Shown piece by piece: positions 1 to 9,043 of a stretch of 22,366 nt of DNA. The position numbers and the translations under genes were made by a program. Positions within the stretch are counted from its first letter, which is position 1; each line of letters begins with the position of its first letter. Origin of the DNA: Chara braunii (Eukaryota > Streptophyta > Charophyceae > Charales > Characeae); the NCBI GenBank assembly GCA_003427395.1, contig BFEA01000245.1, forward strand, positions 187,991 through 210,356. Direction: 5' to 3'. The notes beneath the pieces are model-generated. The model was not told where the DNA came from. It did no database searches and saw only the letters and a list, made by a program, of their open reading frames with translations.

Positions 1-8
1 AGGCCGTC

Positions 9-79
9 AATCAATCAATCAATCAATTAATCAATCAATCAATCAATCAACCAACCAACCAACCAACCAACCAACCAAC

Positions 80-131
<52 letters not shown>

Positions 132-147
132 TAATCAACCAACCAAC

Positions 148-201
<54 letters not shown>

Positions 202-305
202 CCATCAATCAATCAATAAAAAAATCAATCAATCAATCAATCAAAAAATCAATCAATCAATCGGTCAGACATAAAAAATCAATCGATCAATCAATTTATC
301 AATCA
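9..305. repeat. TCAA tetranucleotide microsatellite with CCAA blocks
   Basis: The tract is an almost unbroken run of the 4-bp unit TCAA. CCAA variants are grouped in two blocks, near 49-85 and 137-153. After about 200 the array degrades, with A-runs and point changes. The grouping of the variant unit suggests local expansion by slippage. No coding capacity is seen. Confidence 0.95.
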
Positions 306-361
306 AGATTTTATTATTATTATTATTTTATTGTTTTTCATCCCTTCCNCCCCCCCCCCCC
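306..361. repeat. ATT repeat followed by a C homopolymer with an ambiguous base
   Basis: A short TTA/ATT run leads into a C-run of about a dozen bases. Base 349 is given as n at the start of that run. The base call and homopolymer length are therefore unreliable here, and any reading frame crossing 349 should be ignored. Confidence 0.85.
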
Positions 362-432
362 GGAAAACCATTTTTTTTTACTTTCTTTCTCTCTAAGGAG
401 TGGGGTTGGGGTTTCGGAACCCCAATCTGAAA

Positions 433-456
433 CCCCCACCCCCAAACCCCTCCCCC
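433..456 (-). other. G-quadruplex-capable G-runs
   Basis: On the minus strand there are four runs of four or five G at 456-452, 450-447, 443-439 and 437-433. They are separated by loops of 1, 3 and 1 nt, which satisfies the usual G4 sequence rule comfortably. No gene is recognisable next to it, so a regulatory role is unsupported. Confidence 0.6.
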
Positions 457-589
457 TCTTGTCGTTACGTGGCCGGGAAAATCGCCACGGCCACGGCCAT
501 GACCGAGAGGTCGCGCCCATGACTGCAAGGCATGGCCGTGACTGGGGCGACCGTGACCGGAGGATTTCATAGCTCGGAATGGCCCTGCA

Positions 590-1400
590 AACCACCAATC
601 CCCTGATACCCCCAAACCGCTCCCAAAGACCCGACTGCATCAACCCTCCTTCCAAGGCGTACCCTTCTATCCCCCCAATAAATTATTGGCCCCCCTTAAC
701 ACCACCGGAGGCATGCATAAATTTAAAAATAAATAAATTAAGAAGAAATATATACTCCATAGCACACAAACAACAACAGCGAAAGACACGAAAGGACAAA
801 ACAGAAACAACAGAAAAGGAAAAGGAGTGACAAGACAAACACTTACAAAATACATTTGCCCATGTCAAGGTATGAAAATCTCTCTCTGCATCACCATCAT
901 GACAAACAACATGTCGCACAACATCTGCTAAGTTTTCCTTTTTTTATGTTTGCACTGTGGTCTCATATCGTTTGTTTTTAAAATTTTTGATGAAATTCGC
1001 ACCGGAATGGCCAACGAAAACGGCGAATATTTGGGCCCCCGTTAACCGTCTCTCCTGCTAAGGACAACATCTGGTAAGGACAACATCTGCTAAGGACAAC
1101 ATCAAATATCAAAAAAGACAAATCCAAATTGTATATGATGCCGAGTAAGTGCGGTAAGTCTACCATGATCTACGTACATGAGCAACTATCGTGGTGCACA
1201 ACTAAAGAGTGTATCCTAATACGAAACAAAAATGCCAACAACCACTACCGACTAGAGCAAGTGTTGAGTACCAAAAAAAAAAAAAAAAACATAGTGACGG
1301 TTTTTGCCCTAGCTGTCATCTCAGTCTCTTCCCCTTCCCCCACTGCCGCTGACGTGCGCTCAATGCCGACTTCTTCCCCTTGGCCCTTCAGCCCATACAG
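590..1400. other. AT-rich stretch without a recognisable gene
   Basis: This stretch has A/T-rich low-complexity sequence, a short tandem repeat at 1059-1103 and a 17-base A-run at 1273-1289. The longest open frames are biased in composition and have no recognisable domain. I see no RNA gene. Confidence 0.6.
1059..1103. repeat. 16-bp tandem repeat, about 2.8 copies
   Basis: The unit TAAGGACAACATCTG(G/C) occurs at 1059-1074 and 1075-1090, with a 13-bp partial copy at 1091-1103. A related CAACATCTGCTAAG lies upstream near 920, so the local duplication may once have been longer. No function is apparent. Confidence 0.85.
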
Positions 1401-1449
1401 TTGTCACTCCCGCCGCTCGTTGCCCCCGTGCTGGTGGTGGACGGGAGGC

Positions 1450-1555
1450 GGAGTATCATCGTCGTCATCGTCGTCCTCCTCCTCGTGCTCATCCTCCCCC
1501 TCGTCCTCCTCCCCCTCCTTGTCCTCCTCCTCCTCCACCTCCATCGTCCTCAATA
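1450..1555. repeat. TCC/TCG-rich low-complexity tract
   Basis: This imperfect trinucleotide tract reads as a poly-Ser run on the plus strand. On the minus strand it forms a small Asp/Glu-rich frame of about 55 codons, from ATG at 1571 to the stop at 1406-1404. Both readings follow from the simple repeat and neither shows a domain. I treat it as low-complexity DNA rather than a gene. Confidence 0.7.
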
Positions 1556-2005
1556 GTGACATGACGTCCATTCTTCCCCCGAATTATCCTCGTGCTCACT
1601 GTGAGTATTGTATCTGAACGTTGTGACACACGCGACAGTAGGGCATACCCAACCCATCAGCTCCTGAGGACTCCACGATTGTCGCACCACCCTTTGTAGT
1701 CACAAGGCGTGGATGCGGCTTTGCAGACAGTCCTGGACTATGCACGCTCACGGCTTGGGCTGCAATTCGCGAAACCTGCTGCAAACTCGTGCTGCAGGCA
1801 CAACCCCACTTTGTCCCCGGCTCCGCTCTTGTATCGACGCCATCCCGCTGCCCCTCACATTCGGCAGTTGCGACTTCCCTCAACCCACTCCTCTGTGATC
1901 CTTTACTTCTCTACCCTGGCTGCCGGCGAGCGGTGTGGTCGGTCACCCTCCTTTGCTTGTCGAGGCCGTTGTCTGTCTAGCCATACAAATGGTGGTCGAG
2001 ACTGA

Positions 2006-2326
2006 TCTCTGTCGTATCCCACTGTCGCAGCCTTCTCGACCCCGACGATTTCGCTAGAGACTGCGGCGCGCGATCTCGTTGTGAGGAAGTGGCGCATCTT
2101 TCCTGCACTTTATCTGGGGGAGGCGGCATATCAACCAAACAAGGTCGCGTCTCCTTGTGCCCTCCTGTGGGTCCGTCGCTAAGTACACTACGAGCTCCGC
2201 CCGTCGATGTTGATCGTGAAGGAGTGGGCGACGCTGGTGACACAGGGCCTGATGGAACTCAGAGAATTTGTTGCCAGGGGGGTTGGTGCTCGTGAGGTCC
2301 TCGCAATACATGGTTGTCTAGTCTAG
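2006..2326 (+). pseudogene. Unrecognised protein-like reading frame with one internal stop
   Basis: The frame starting at 2006 stays open to a TAA at 2180-2182, then from 2183 to a TAG at 2324-2326. It gives just over 100 residues of mixed, globular-looking composition, including motifs such as VVRKWR, LYLGEAAY and VKEWATL, unlike the Ser/Pro-rich frames around it. No upstream ATG is seen. It could be an exon piece or a remnant of an element ORF. I do not recognise the family. Had the TAA been CAA, a single C-to-T change would join the two halves, but this is inference. Confidence 0.3.
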
Positions 2327-2714
2327 TGACATTGTGCACTGCAGATGCTGCAAGCTCGTCGACATCAAAAGGATGGTTGGCCACCTACGGAGCCAAAGGA
2401 ACATGCGACGTGACCCGACGTTGTCCCTAGAAGCCAAAGGAACAGGCAACGACACAATAGGCATCCCCACGTCTCATGGGTCTCCAGGCAACAGTGAGGG
2501 TCGTGGGTCCAGAGAGAGAAACCCCGCCGCAGCTAACATCGCCAACCTTGAAAAACAGACAATGGGGCCTGTCTGTGGCTCCTCCTCCCTGGTGGGTGTG
2601 GGCGCATCACGTGATCGATCCACCACCATGCCTGTGCCACCACCCTCCTCCTCTTGTCCCGCCGCGCTCAATCCACTCTCATCCTCTCCAGCGCATCCTA
2701 CTGCAACAGAAGGA

Positions 2715-3416
2715 TCAGATCCAATCTCCCTCTGTCCCTGCTGATCCATCTGCTGCGCTATCTCCTATGTCCTCGGGTCGTCCACGGGTACTTTGGGCAA
2801 CCTCGCGCGCCACCCTATCAAGTGGACTAGAAGGAGACTTCACAACTGTCCGTCCACCGTCCATCCCTTCCGCCGGACCATCCACGGTGCCATGTACCGC
2901 AACATCTATTGAAGGTGGCACACTAACTTGACACGCAACTCCTACCAATGTACCCAAGTCAAAGGGAGTGTCGAACTCGAAATCACCCTCCCCACAGATG
3001 GACTCGGATGCCCTTATCTCTCTGGCAACACCAGGTGTCATGCCCTCTATGGACGACTCAATCCTATTGTGAAGAAAGTCTTGCACATGTGAAGGCATGC
3101 TCCCCTCCGGGCCTCCGGCGGAGGGATCCTCTCCAACGGTGTCATCGCCACTGACGTCCATACTCCCATGTCCTCCCTCGTCCCCGCTCTGCTCCAATAC
3201 CCCACACGAAGGCGAGTCTAACCTCAGGTGACAAGCCACTACAAGCGCCCTCGTCAAAGGCTTCTCCTCGGCATCGTCCTCCTCGTCCGATTCCGAAGAC
3301 GCGGGTGCAGGCGGGAGTGGGGCATCTGATGCAACCTGAGAAGGAGGCGCATCTCTCGGCACAACCGTGGCTGCAAGCTCAAGTGTGGAAGTGGGTGCGC
3401 TGCATGGCCCGACAAG
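2715..3416 (-). CDS. Hypothetical acidic protein or exon, 234 open codons
   Basis: An uninterrupted frame runs from just after a TAG at 3419-3417 down to a TGA at 2717-2715. It has no ATG near its 5' end; the first start-like codon is GTG at 3362. It could therefore be a 3' exon or a truncated gene. The product would be Asp/Glu/Gly/Ala/Ser-rich, with an acidic cluster (SSESDEEDDAEE) about 40 residues into the open frame. Codons are strongly G-first, as in real coding sequence, which favours this strand. The opposite strand also has a long frame broken only by a few stops, so the coding strand is uncertain. The family is not recognised. Confidence 0.35.
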   Translation of the reverse strand, partial: LVGPCSAPTSTLELAATVVPRDAPPSQVASDAPLPPAPASSESDEEDDAEEKPLTRALVVACHLRLDSPSCGVLEQSGDEGGHGSMDVSGDDTVGEDPSAGGPEGSMPSHVQDFLHNRIESSIEGMTPGVAREIRASESICGEGDFEFDTPFDLGTLVGVACQVSVPPSIDVAVHGTVDGPAEGMDGGRTVVKSPSSPLDRVAREVAQSTRGRPEDIGDSAADGSAGTEGDWI

Positions 3417-4037
3417 CTAATCAGGTCATGGTGGAGAATTCGCCAGCGGCGCTGAAGGGGTAACCATGTACAGTACCAATTGCCCCGTGTGTGCTTGAAC
3501 CCGTGACCTGTGTCTTGAAAATCGCTTGTTGGCTTGTTGTAGGTAGTGTGGTCATTGGGTCTTGAACCGTAGGTCTGTAGATTATAAGTCTTAACAGTGG
3601 TAGGAGTCGTAGCTGCTACACTACCGAAGGGTCAAGTCCACAGTTTTTCGAAAGATCCGGACGTGGCCTTTCGTAGAGTCCTAGAGTCAGTCTGCGTCTG
3701 AGTCAACAGAGGGCAGTCCTAGCTCAGTCCAAAGGGCAGTCCTAGTCCTACCTAGCCTAGTCAGCGGTACCCAGTCCGGGTCGCACTTTGTCAAGTCAGC
3801 ATTGCCAAGTACCATGTAGGATTATGTGCACCCTGGGACCAGGGTCCAAGCGCAGACCTCTGACAATCCGAAGTATAAATAAAGAGGCAGGGTCAAGTCA
3901 TTCATTCATTCTGCCTATGGTGCTCGAAGGAGAAGTGGGCTAAGAGGAGGAATACGCGGCCATAGTCGCTTTTGTTAGTAAGAGGTTGAAGACGGAAGCA
4001 ATAGCTGCCCGTAGATTAGTAGCAGAGTGTTAGCCAG

Positions 4038-4080
4038 GGTGTGTGTGTGTGTGTGTATGTGTGATGTGTGTGTATGAGTG
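4038..4080. repeat. GT/TG dinucleotide microsatellite
   Basis: An imperfect TG repeat is interrupted by A-containing variants. It lies about 160 bp downstream of the TATA-like box. No other feature is tied to it. Confidence 0.85.
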
Positions 4081-4263
4081 TGGGACATCCAGGGAGATCC
4101 AGGGTGTGTGTGCGAACAAGTTGCTGAGAGTACAGTGAACAACCATAGTCATATGAGACAAGTTTGAATCTGAGCTACGTTCTTGGCTATGCTATCTCTG
4201 CGCTTTGTGTGGGCTTTTGGTTGCTGAATTACTTCCTGGAATTATTCTTTGCTTGAGATTCGT

Positions 4264-4290
4264 AAATCAGAGGTTGGGCACCTCTGATTT
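4264..4290. repeat. Perfect 11-bp inverted repeat (hairpin)
   Basis: The arms AAATCAGAGGT (4264-4274) and ACCTCTGATTT (4280-4290) are exact reverse complements around the 5-nt loop TGGGC. No U-run follows and no gene is adjacent, so a terminator role is not supported. Confidence 0.7.
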
Positions 4291-4329
4291 GTGTCGATGC
4301 TTAAATTCATGAGGTAGGTAATCTTGATT

Positions 4330-5398
4330 TCGAAATTCTAGTCATTCTGATGCCTCAATAGTCATTCCTATGCATGGTTCCGACTTTTTATCGTATTTTT
4401 TTTGGTGTTTCCTATTCTATGTACTTGTAGTTCCAAAAGTGTTCCATCTGTTGCTGGAAATTATTCCTATCTGTTTTTGGCTAGTGAATCTGAATGGAAT
4501 TATCTCCTTTAGGGTTGGAGTCCCTCCCTGCGAGGGTCACACAGGGTGGGTGGTGTGATCCTTGAGAGAGAGGGACGGTGTTGAGGGTTTGTCCTTTTCT
4601 GGGCCACACTGATTTTTTGGTCGGATCAGCTATGGCGGTTGGGGAGAAAGGACAAGGGGTGTTGATGTCAGCATGGTGAGATGTTGAAGGGCTGTTTCAC
4701 TTGGAGGGGGTGAGGCAGGAGGGAAGGAGGATTTTCGGCTCTGCGGGGCATACTTTAGGGGGTGCTGTATGCAGTTGTGGGAGCAGGAGTGGTATTTAGG
4801 GGGTTGTTCTGAACTGGGGCTGGGAGGTGAGGGGGCGCTTCCCCGCGGAGGCAGTGATTAGACAGGGGGTCGTTTTTGGGGGGGAAAGGAGTAATCTGTT
4901 TTGGTTCTTATGAGCCTTGTACATGCAATCGAGAATTGAATAGGCGTTGGAGTTTCCATGGGGAGAGAGGGTGTCTTTTTCCCTCCCTCCCCCTCTTCTT
5001 GTGGGAATAGTAGGTGTCGAAACGTGTATATGGTTTTCTCAATCTTCTGATTTCCCGATTTCTCAATATGTTCTTGAATGGGACTGAATTTTATGATTCA
5101 AAAATTCTTTATAAGTTGGCGTTGGTGGTAGGGGGCTGTGGTTGCAATGGTGGAGGATAATGTGCTCTGCGTCCATGGGGCTAGCCTGCAGGGTGGAAAT
5201 AGGGTATAGCAGCGGTGAAGATTGTGGCTATCGTAGTAAGACTTGCCAGAGTAGGGTTGCAAGGGATTTTATGTAGGATATCTGCAACCAGTGCCTGAAG
5301 GAGCTGAATGATCGGAACTACAGTTATGGTGCTGATTGGTGGCTTGTCTAGTATTTGCTGTAGTCTTGGGTCCCCGTGGGTTTTTGAATGGACGAGGC
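4330..5398. other. Non-coding stretch, nothing recognised
   Basis: This is G/T-rich sequence with no convincing open frame, RNA gene or element end. The one 62-codon ATG frame at 4370-4558 has no domain and looks like a chance opening in T-rich sequence. Confidence 0.6.
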
Positions 5399-5399
5399 C

Positions 5400-6255
5400 A
5401 GAACGACGTTGGTCGGTGTTGGGGCTTGGTCGTGCTGCCTTGTAACTCGAGTTGTACTAGGGCACGAGACCTGGTAGAGAGATCTGGGGAGTTGTCGAGG
5501 GTGGAAGCCACTCTAGTGTCCTTTGGTAAGCTGGTACTTGGTCGACGCTGGTCGGAGCCGGGGTGGGTCGTTTTGCCTTGTAGCCTAGCAGGTGGGAGTC
5601 TTCTGGGGTGGGTCGTGCCACTTTGTAACCTAGCAGTTGGGGGTGTGAGGCCTAGTAGAGACTAAGTATCGGGATGTAGGGATGAGGCAGGTAGGGGTGG
5701 GCTACTGAAAGACTCTAAGGCAGGTATTTCTCGATCTGAATGTTCTTCCAAAACAAAAGGGCCCTTTGCATTTAGTATTGTATAGATGTTTGTTAGTACT
5801 TGGTGCAAGTTGTTCTCAAATTTTTCTTAAAAAAACTATCATCAAAGGGCGCCCCTGCTCAGTTAACCCCCTGGTTCCGAGGCAATCAATGCTGGCAGGG
5901 GGGGGTCTTCTAAATTTTTTTTCTCAATTTTTCTCCAAAAACGGCCCTTGAGAATGCCTTAGGATTCAGGGTACTCCTTGCAACTCATTTTAGGCATCTT
6001 TGATGTTGTTATACTCATGGACTTGCGGCTTTTCGATGCCAGAACGACGCTGGCCGGTGCTGGGGGGTTGCCCTGTAACCTGTTGATAGCAGGAGCGTGA
6101 GGCCTGGTAGAGAGATCTGGGGATGCCTTGGGATGGGCATTCCAAGGGAAAACCAAGGGTTGCTATTGGGACGAGGCTGGCCGAAGCTGGGGTGAGTCGT
6201 GTTGCCCTGTAACCTAGTAGGGTGGGGCCATGAGGCCTTGGAGAGCTCGACAGGG
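5400..6255. repeat. Five-copy degenerate interspersed/tandem repeat
   Basis: Five diverged copies lie in direct orientation at about 5400-5490, 5541-5600, 5604-5665, 6040-6122 and 6168-6255. They share an ordered word set: CTGGTCGG-type, GCTGGGG, GTCGTG.TGCC, TTGTAACCTAG, GAGGCCTGGTAG, and AGAGATCTGGGGA in the longest copies. Two clusters (three and two copies) are separated by about 370 bp of unrelated AT-rich sequence. The copies are too diverged for a recent satellite, and I do not recognise the family. Confidence 0.6.
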
Positions 6256-6545
6256 AATTAGACAGTGTTAGAGAATTTTAGAGTGTTTTGTCGGGGAGTC
6301 CAGGGGTTCTGAGCATTCAAAGGACTTTTGTGGTAATTGCTGCTTGAGTAGCCTAGCAATTCGGCAACAGTTATCCACGTTCTTCCTAAATCTTCCTGAA
6401 TTTTTTTCATAATTTTCAGATTGTTCTTAGTCGAAGCCAGGTAATGGCGCTGGTATTTCAAATCATTTGTATATTCTACATGGGACGCTGGGCCCGGTTC
6501 CCAGCACGTGTTGCTCCTCACGAATAGATTGGAGCAGTTGTCCCC

Positions 6546-6566
6546 AAAAAAAAAAAAAAAAAAAAA
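6546..6566 (+). repeat. A homopolymer (21 bases)
   Basis: A run of 21 A follows TCCCC. Such a run can mark the tail of a retroposed sequence. The upstream 6258-6540 holds no recognisable LINE or SINE, so its origin is open. Confidence 0.6.
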
Positions 6567-6634
6567 GAATACTTGTTTATTCGTTTCCTATTTATTTTTT
6601 TAAGTAAAAAAGAGTGTTGAAATCGAAAACAAAA

Positions 6635-6675
6635 ATATGGGGTTGTAGGGCTTTTCAAGCCCTACAACCCCATAT
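6635..6675. repeat. Perfect 19-bp hairpin
   Basis: The arms at 6635-6653 and 6657-6675 are exact reverse complements with a loop of only 3 nt (TTC). The left arm reads ATATGGGGTTGTAGGGCTT. A short TA repeat follows on the right. A perfect stem of this length is unlikely by chance. It may be a foldback insertion, a replication-slippage palindrome or an RNA hairpin. Confidence 0.85.
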
Positions 6676-6689
6676 ATATATATAGTTTT

Positions 6690-7160
6690 TTTTTTGCCTA
6701 TTACTACTATTTTTTAAATATGACAATTTCTTGGTAACGCCCGACCGCCCGGGTCATGGCCGATGCCCGGGATCCCGACTGCAATCCGAGTTTGACCTTG
6801 TGGTCATGACCGTGGGGGATTCATAGGTTCCGGGGGTAGGTGGTCTGTGGTCTTGGGGGTTCGGGGTTCGGCGGAGGGTGTTACGGGGAGGTTGGTTATG
6901 TTTGCAAAAGGAGGCACATGTTAATTGGGGGGGTTGGGGGGTTTTAGGGGGATCGTTTTTTTTTTTTTTAATGTTTAAGTGCGTGGGGGTGTTGCGCCAC
7001 GTGTCCGAGCCCCCACACGCCTATCGCGTTGTTGCGGAAAATCTGGGAGGCTGCCGTTTTCCTGTTTAACGGGAATTCAACGAGGCTATGAGGGTTTTAA
7101 CAGGCTTCAACTCCCGTTTAATTGGACCACCCGGGTCCACCCCCTGCGTTGAAAGGAAAC
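6690..7160. other. Non-coding GC-rich and G-run stretch
   Basis: This stretch holds a GACC/CCCGGG-rich segment (6738-6830) resembling 463-575. G-runs capable of a quadruplex occur on the plus strand at 6927-6933, 6936-6941 and 6947-6951, followed by a T-run. No gene is recognised before the integrase remnant begins. Confidence 0.5.
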
Positions 7161-7164
7161 TCAT

Positions 7165-8432
7165 ATATTTCGGTTACGAAAGAAGTAGTGCTCAACAAGT
7201 GCAACGTCTCTGGTGGCCGTCTATGCTTGATGATGCAAATCATTACTTACAAACTCGTCAAATTGATCAACGGGAGAAGCCTAAACTCAAGCACCGCTTG
7301 GGTTAATCAAGTCCTTGCCATTCCTGCAGGTCCGAGACACAATGTCTCCATGAATTTCCATGGACACCCTCGTGACAAACAAGAGTGGCAAGAGACATAT
7401 CTTTGTCATAGTAGATCAGTTCACCAATTATCCTAGACTAGTTGCCATGCCTGAGACTGCAAAGGCTGAGCACGTCACCAAGTTATTCATGGATAACAGG
7501 GTGCGTGATTCCGGACTGCCCAAGACAATAGCAAGCGATAGAGATGTCCTATTCACCAACGAGATGTGGAAGAAAGCAGTTGAGCAGATGGGCAACCAAC
7601 TCCAATTGACTTCAGGGAATCATCCCGAAGTCAACGACCAAGCGGAGCAGATAAACAGCGTGGTACAGCACTTCCTGAGGCAATACATCAAACCCAATCA
7701 GGATGTCTCGGATGAGAAGTTACCTCTTATTGCCAGCCTGTACAGCAACGAACTTCACAACACCACCGGGGTCTCTCCGAATGAGATGCACTTGGGTTGG
7801 AAGCCTATTTCAGCACTCGACTTTCTTCTTCCTGAAAACCAACCAGCTGACACTCCTGGAACCATTGAATTTGGTGTCCAGTATAAGAAAATGTTGCATC
7901 AGTCTGTCGAGCATATTAGAAAACCTCAAGAGACCATGATTCCCTTTGAGAATAGACATCCTCGACTGTCCACATTTCAGGTAAGAGAACAAGTCTGGGT
8001 CAAGGCTTGTAAGTTAGGACAGGATTTGGGCATCTCTAGAATGCTAATGCCTCAGTTCTTCGGTCCTTGGGAAGTCTGAGATATCGTGGGTAGTGATCCG
8101 GATGGACCTCCTATGTTATTAGAATCCCCGGTCTCCTGCACACTTACCTTGTGTTTCAATCTTCCAAGCTTGCACATTTCACCGAGGCTGACAAGTTTCC
8201 ATCCAGAAGATCAATGCTCCCCCCAACCATGGATGACCATGTGGACGTCGACGACATCCTGGAACATAGAGATCTGCCTGTTTCCAAGCCTGTGGGGAGG
8301 GCAAGACCGCCAAAACCTTCAAGGGAGTACAGACTCAGATTCACGCATCATACAAATCCAAAGGAAGATCGTTGGTTCACGAAAGAAAAGCTTGTCAAGA
8401 CAACACCTCAGGTCCTCTTAGAGTATGAATGA
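7165..8432 (+). pseudogene. Ty3/gypsy integrase remnant (element A)
   Basis: The zinc-binding region survives as a degraded stretch around FGYERSSAQQ, with its His and Cys ligands gone. The catalytic core follows. The first catalytic Asp reads Asn (SMNF), while the second (SDRD) and the Glu in DQAEQ remain. The core is open at 7360-8076. A TGA at 8077-8079 falls just after FGPWEV of the GPY/F module, and the tail continues in another frame at 8151-8432 (FPSRRSMLPP, then NPKEDRWFTKEKL). Frameshifts lie near 7300, 7355 and 8150. The last-surviving C-terminal tail here helps to interpret the tails of B and C. Confidence 0.85.
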
Positions 8433-8480
8433 AAGCTGAAGGGGAAAGCACCTGTGTAGAAGCATCTCAGTGAACTTTCG

Positions 8481-8500
8481 AAGCAAAGGGGGATCGGAAG
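8481..8500 (+). other. Polypurine tract of element A
   Basis: This purine-rich stretch (AAGCAAAGGGGGATCGGAAG) sits directly before TGAGGATCC, the inferred LTR start. In LTR elements this site primes plus-strand DNA synthesis. Confidence 0.6.
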
Positions 8501-9043
8501 TGAGGATCCGCTCGACTGCCGCCATACTAAGCCCAAAGGGGCCCTCGGCAAGTTACGTGCCCGCCTAAGTGAAGGCGGGCCAGATTTCAAGCAACAAGCC
8601 CTACGTTTGCCATTTCTGCATGTGGGCGCCAAGCAGTTTCCACGTGCCAGTTGGTTACACAGTTACACTTGCCCTGCTCATGAGAATCAGAAACTTCAAG
8701 GAACCTTCTAGGCTCCTCTGGGCTTGGACTAGGATGCTGGCCTCTCGGCCTATCAGAGATTAGGGAACACGTCACAGGCCGAGTCGGGTGGTTGGGCGCA
8801 CCTTGAAGCCGCAAACCCAGGCAACTATCTGAACGTGCCTGGGCGCAGACACTTTGGCCAGGAGGACTTACCTGTTACTTACCTTTGACGCCATAGCTCC
8901 AGCTTCGCCTTCCAGACATCCGCACCTGCATCAAGGCGGCACCTTTCTGTAGGTTAGTACCTGGCATACATGCAATGTGAGAGTGAGAGAGAGGATTGCT
9001 TCTTCTACGTCTTTCCCTGTCTGATCTCCATCTCCCTTCTGCA
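8501..9043 (+). repeat. 3' LTR of element A
   Basis: The LTR begins TGAGGATCC and shares order and words with the B/C LTRs: a GGGGCCC block, the GCCCGCC...GGCGGGC stem-loop at 8559-8580, then CAAGCAGTT and GGCCGAG blocks. The right end is taken as the TGCA at 9040-9043, where the inverted LTR of B starts, so the exact end is uncertain by a few bases. Its length of about 540 bp is shorter than the B/C LTRs. Confidence 0.6.
8559..8580. repeat. LTR stem-loop (element A copy)
   Basis: The arms GCCCGCC (8559-8565) and GGCGGGC (8574-8580) enclose an 8-nt loop TAAGTGAA. The equivalent hairpin is present in both other LTRs, with a loop of the same sequence type. Confidence 0.75.

Larger units (their letters stand above)
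3420..4330 (+). promoter_or_regulatory. Promoter- or LTR-like stretch with TATA box
   Basis: TATAAATAA lies at 3874-3882 and is the clearest core-promoter motif outside the LTRs. Upstream (3660-3800) is rich in CAGTCCTA-like words, including two copies of AGGGCAGTCCTA. Downstream is a GT-repeat tract and no open frame. This could be the U3/R part of a degenerate solo LTR or a host promoter. I could not place TG...CA ends, a primer-binding site or a polypurine tract, so the call is tentative. Confidence 0.25.
7165..9043 (+). mobile_element. Element A: 5'-truncated Ty3/gypsy element with 3' LTR
   Basis: Only the integrase end of pol, a polypurine tract and a 3' LTR survive, in plus orientation. 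It belongs to the same broad family as B and C: the integrase core matches over its length and the LTR starts share blocks. It is clearly more diverged, so it is older or from another subfamily. No 5' LTR, gag, protease or RT is present upstream, and the left end at about 7165 is simply where homology fades. It meets the inverted element B at 9040-9043. Confidence 0.8.

Noticed and set aside
1-310. CRISPR-like or telomeric repeat
   Set aside because: It is a simple tetranucleotide run without spacers, and the unit does not match known telomere repeats.
1129-1617. 162-codon plus-strand frame with a poly-Ser stretch
   Set aside because: Most of its length is a trinucleotide repeat and an A-run; there is no domain and no coding-like composition outside the repeat.
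4370-4558. Small hydrophobic ATG frame that could look like a membrane protein
   Set aside because: It is only 62 codons in T-rich DNA, which automatically encodes Phe/Leu/Val. No context supports it.
5269-5665. Overlapping frames on both strands
   Set aside because: They fall inside the degenerate repeat cluster and follow its word structure.
6258-6566. LINE or SINE ending in the A-run
   Set aside because: No RT, endonuclease or tRNA-like box was visible upstream and no target-site duplication could be found.
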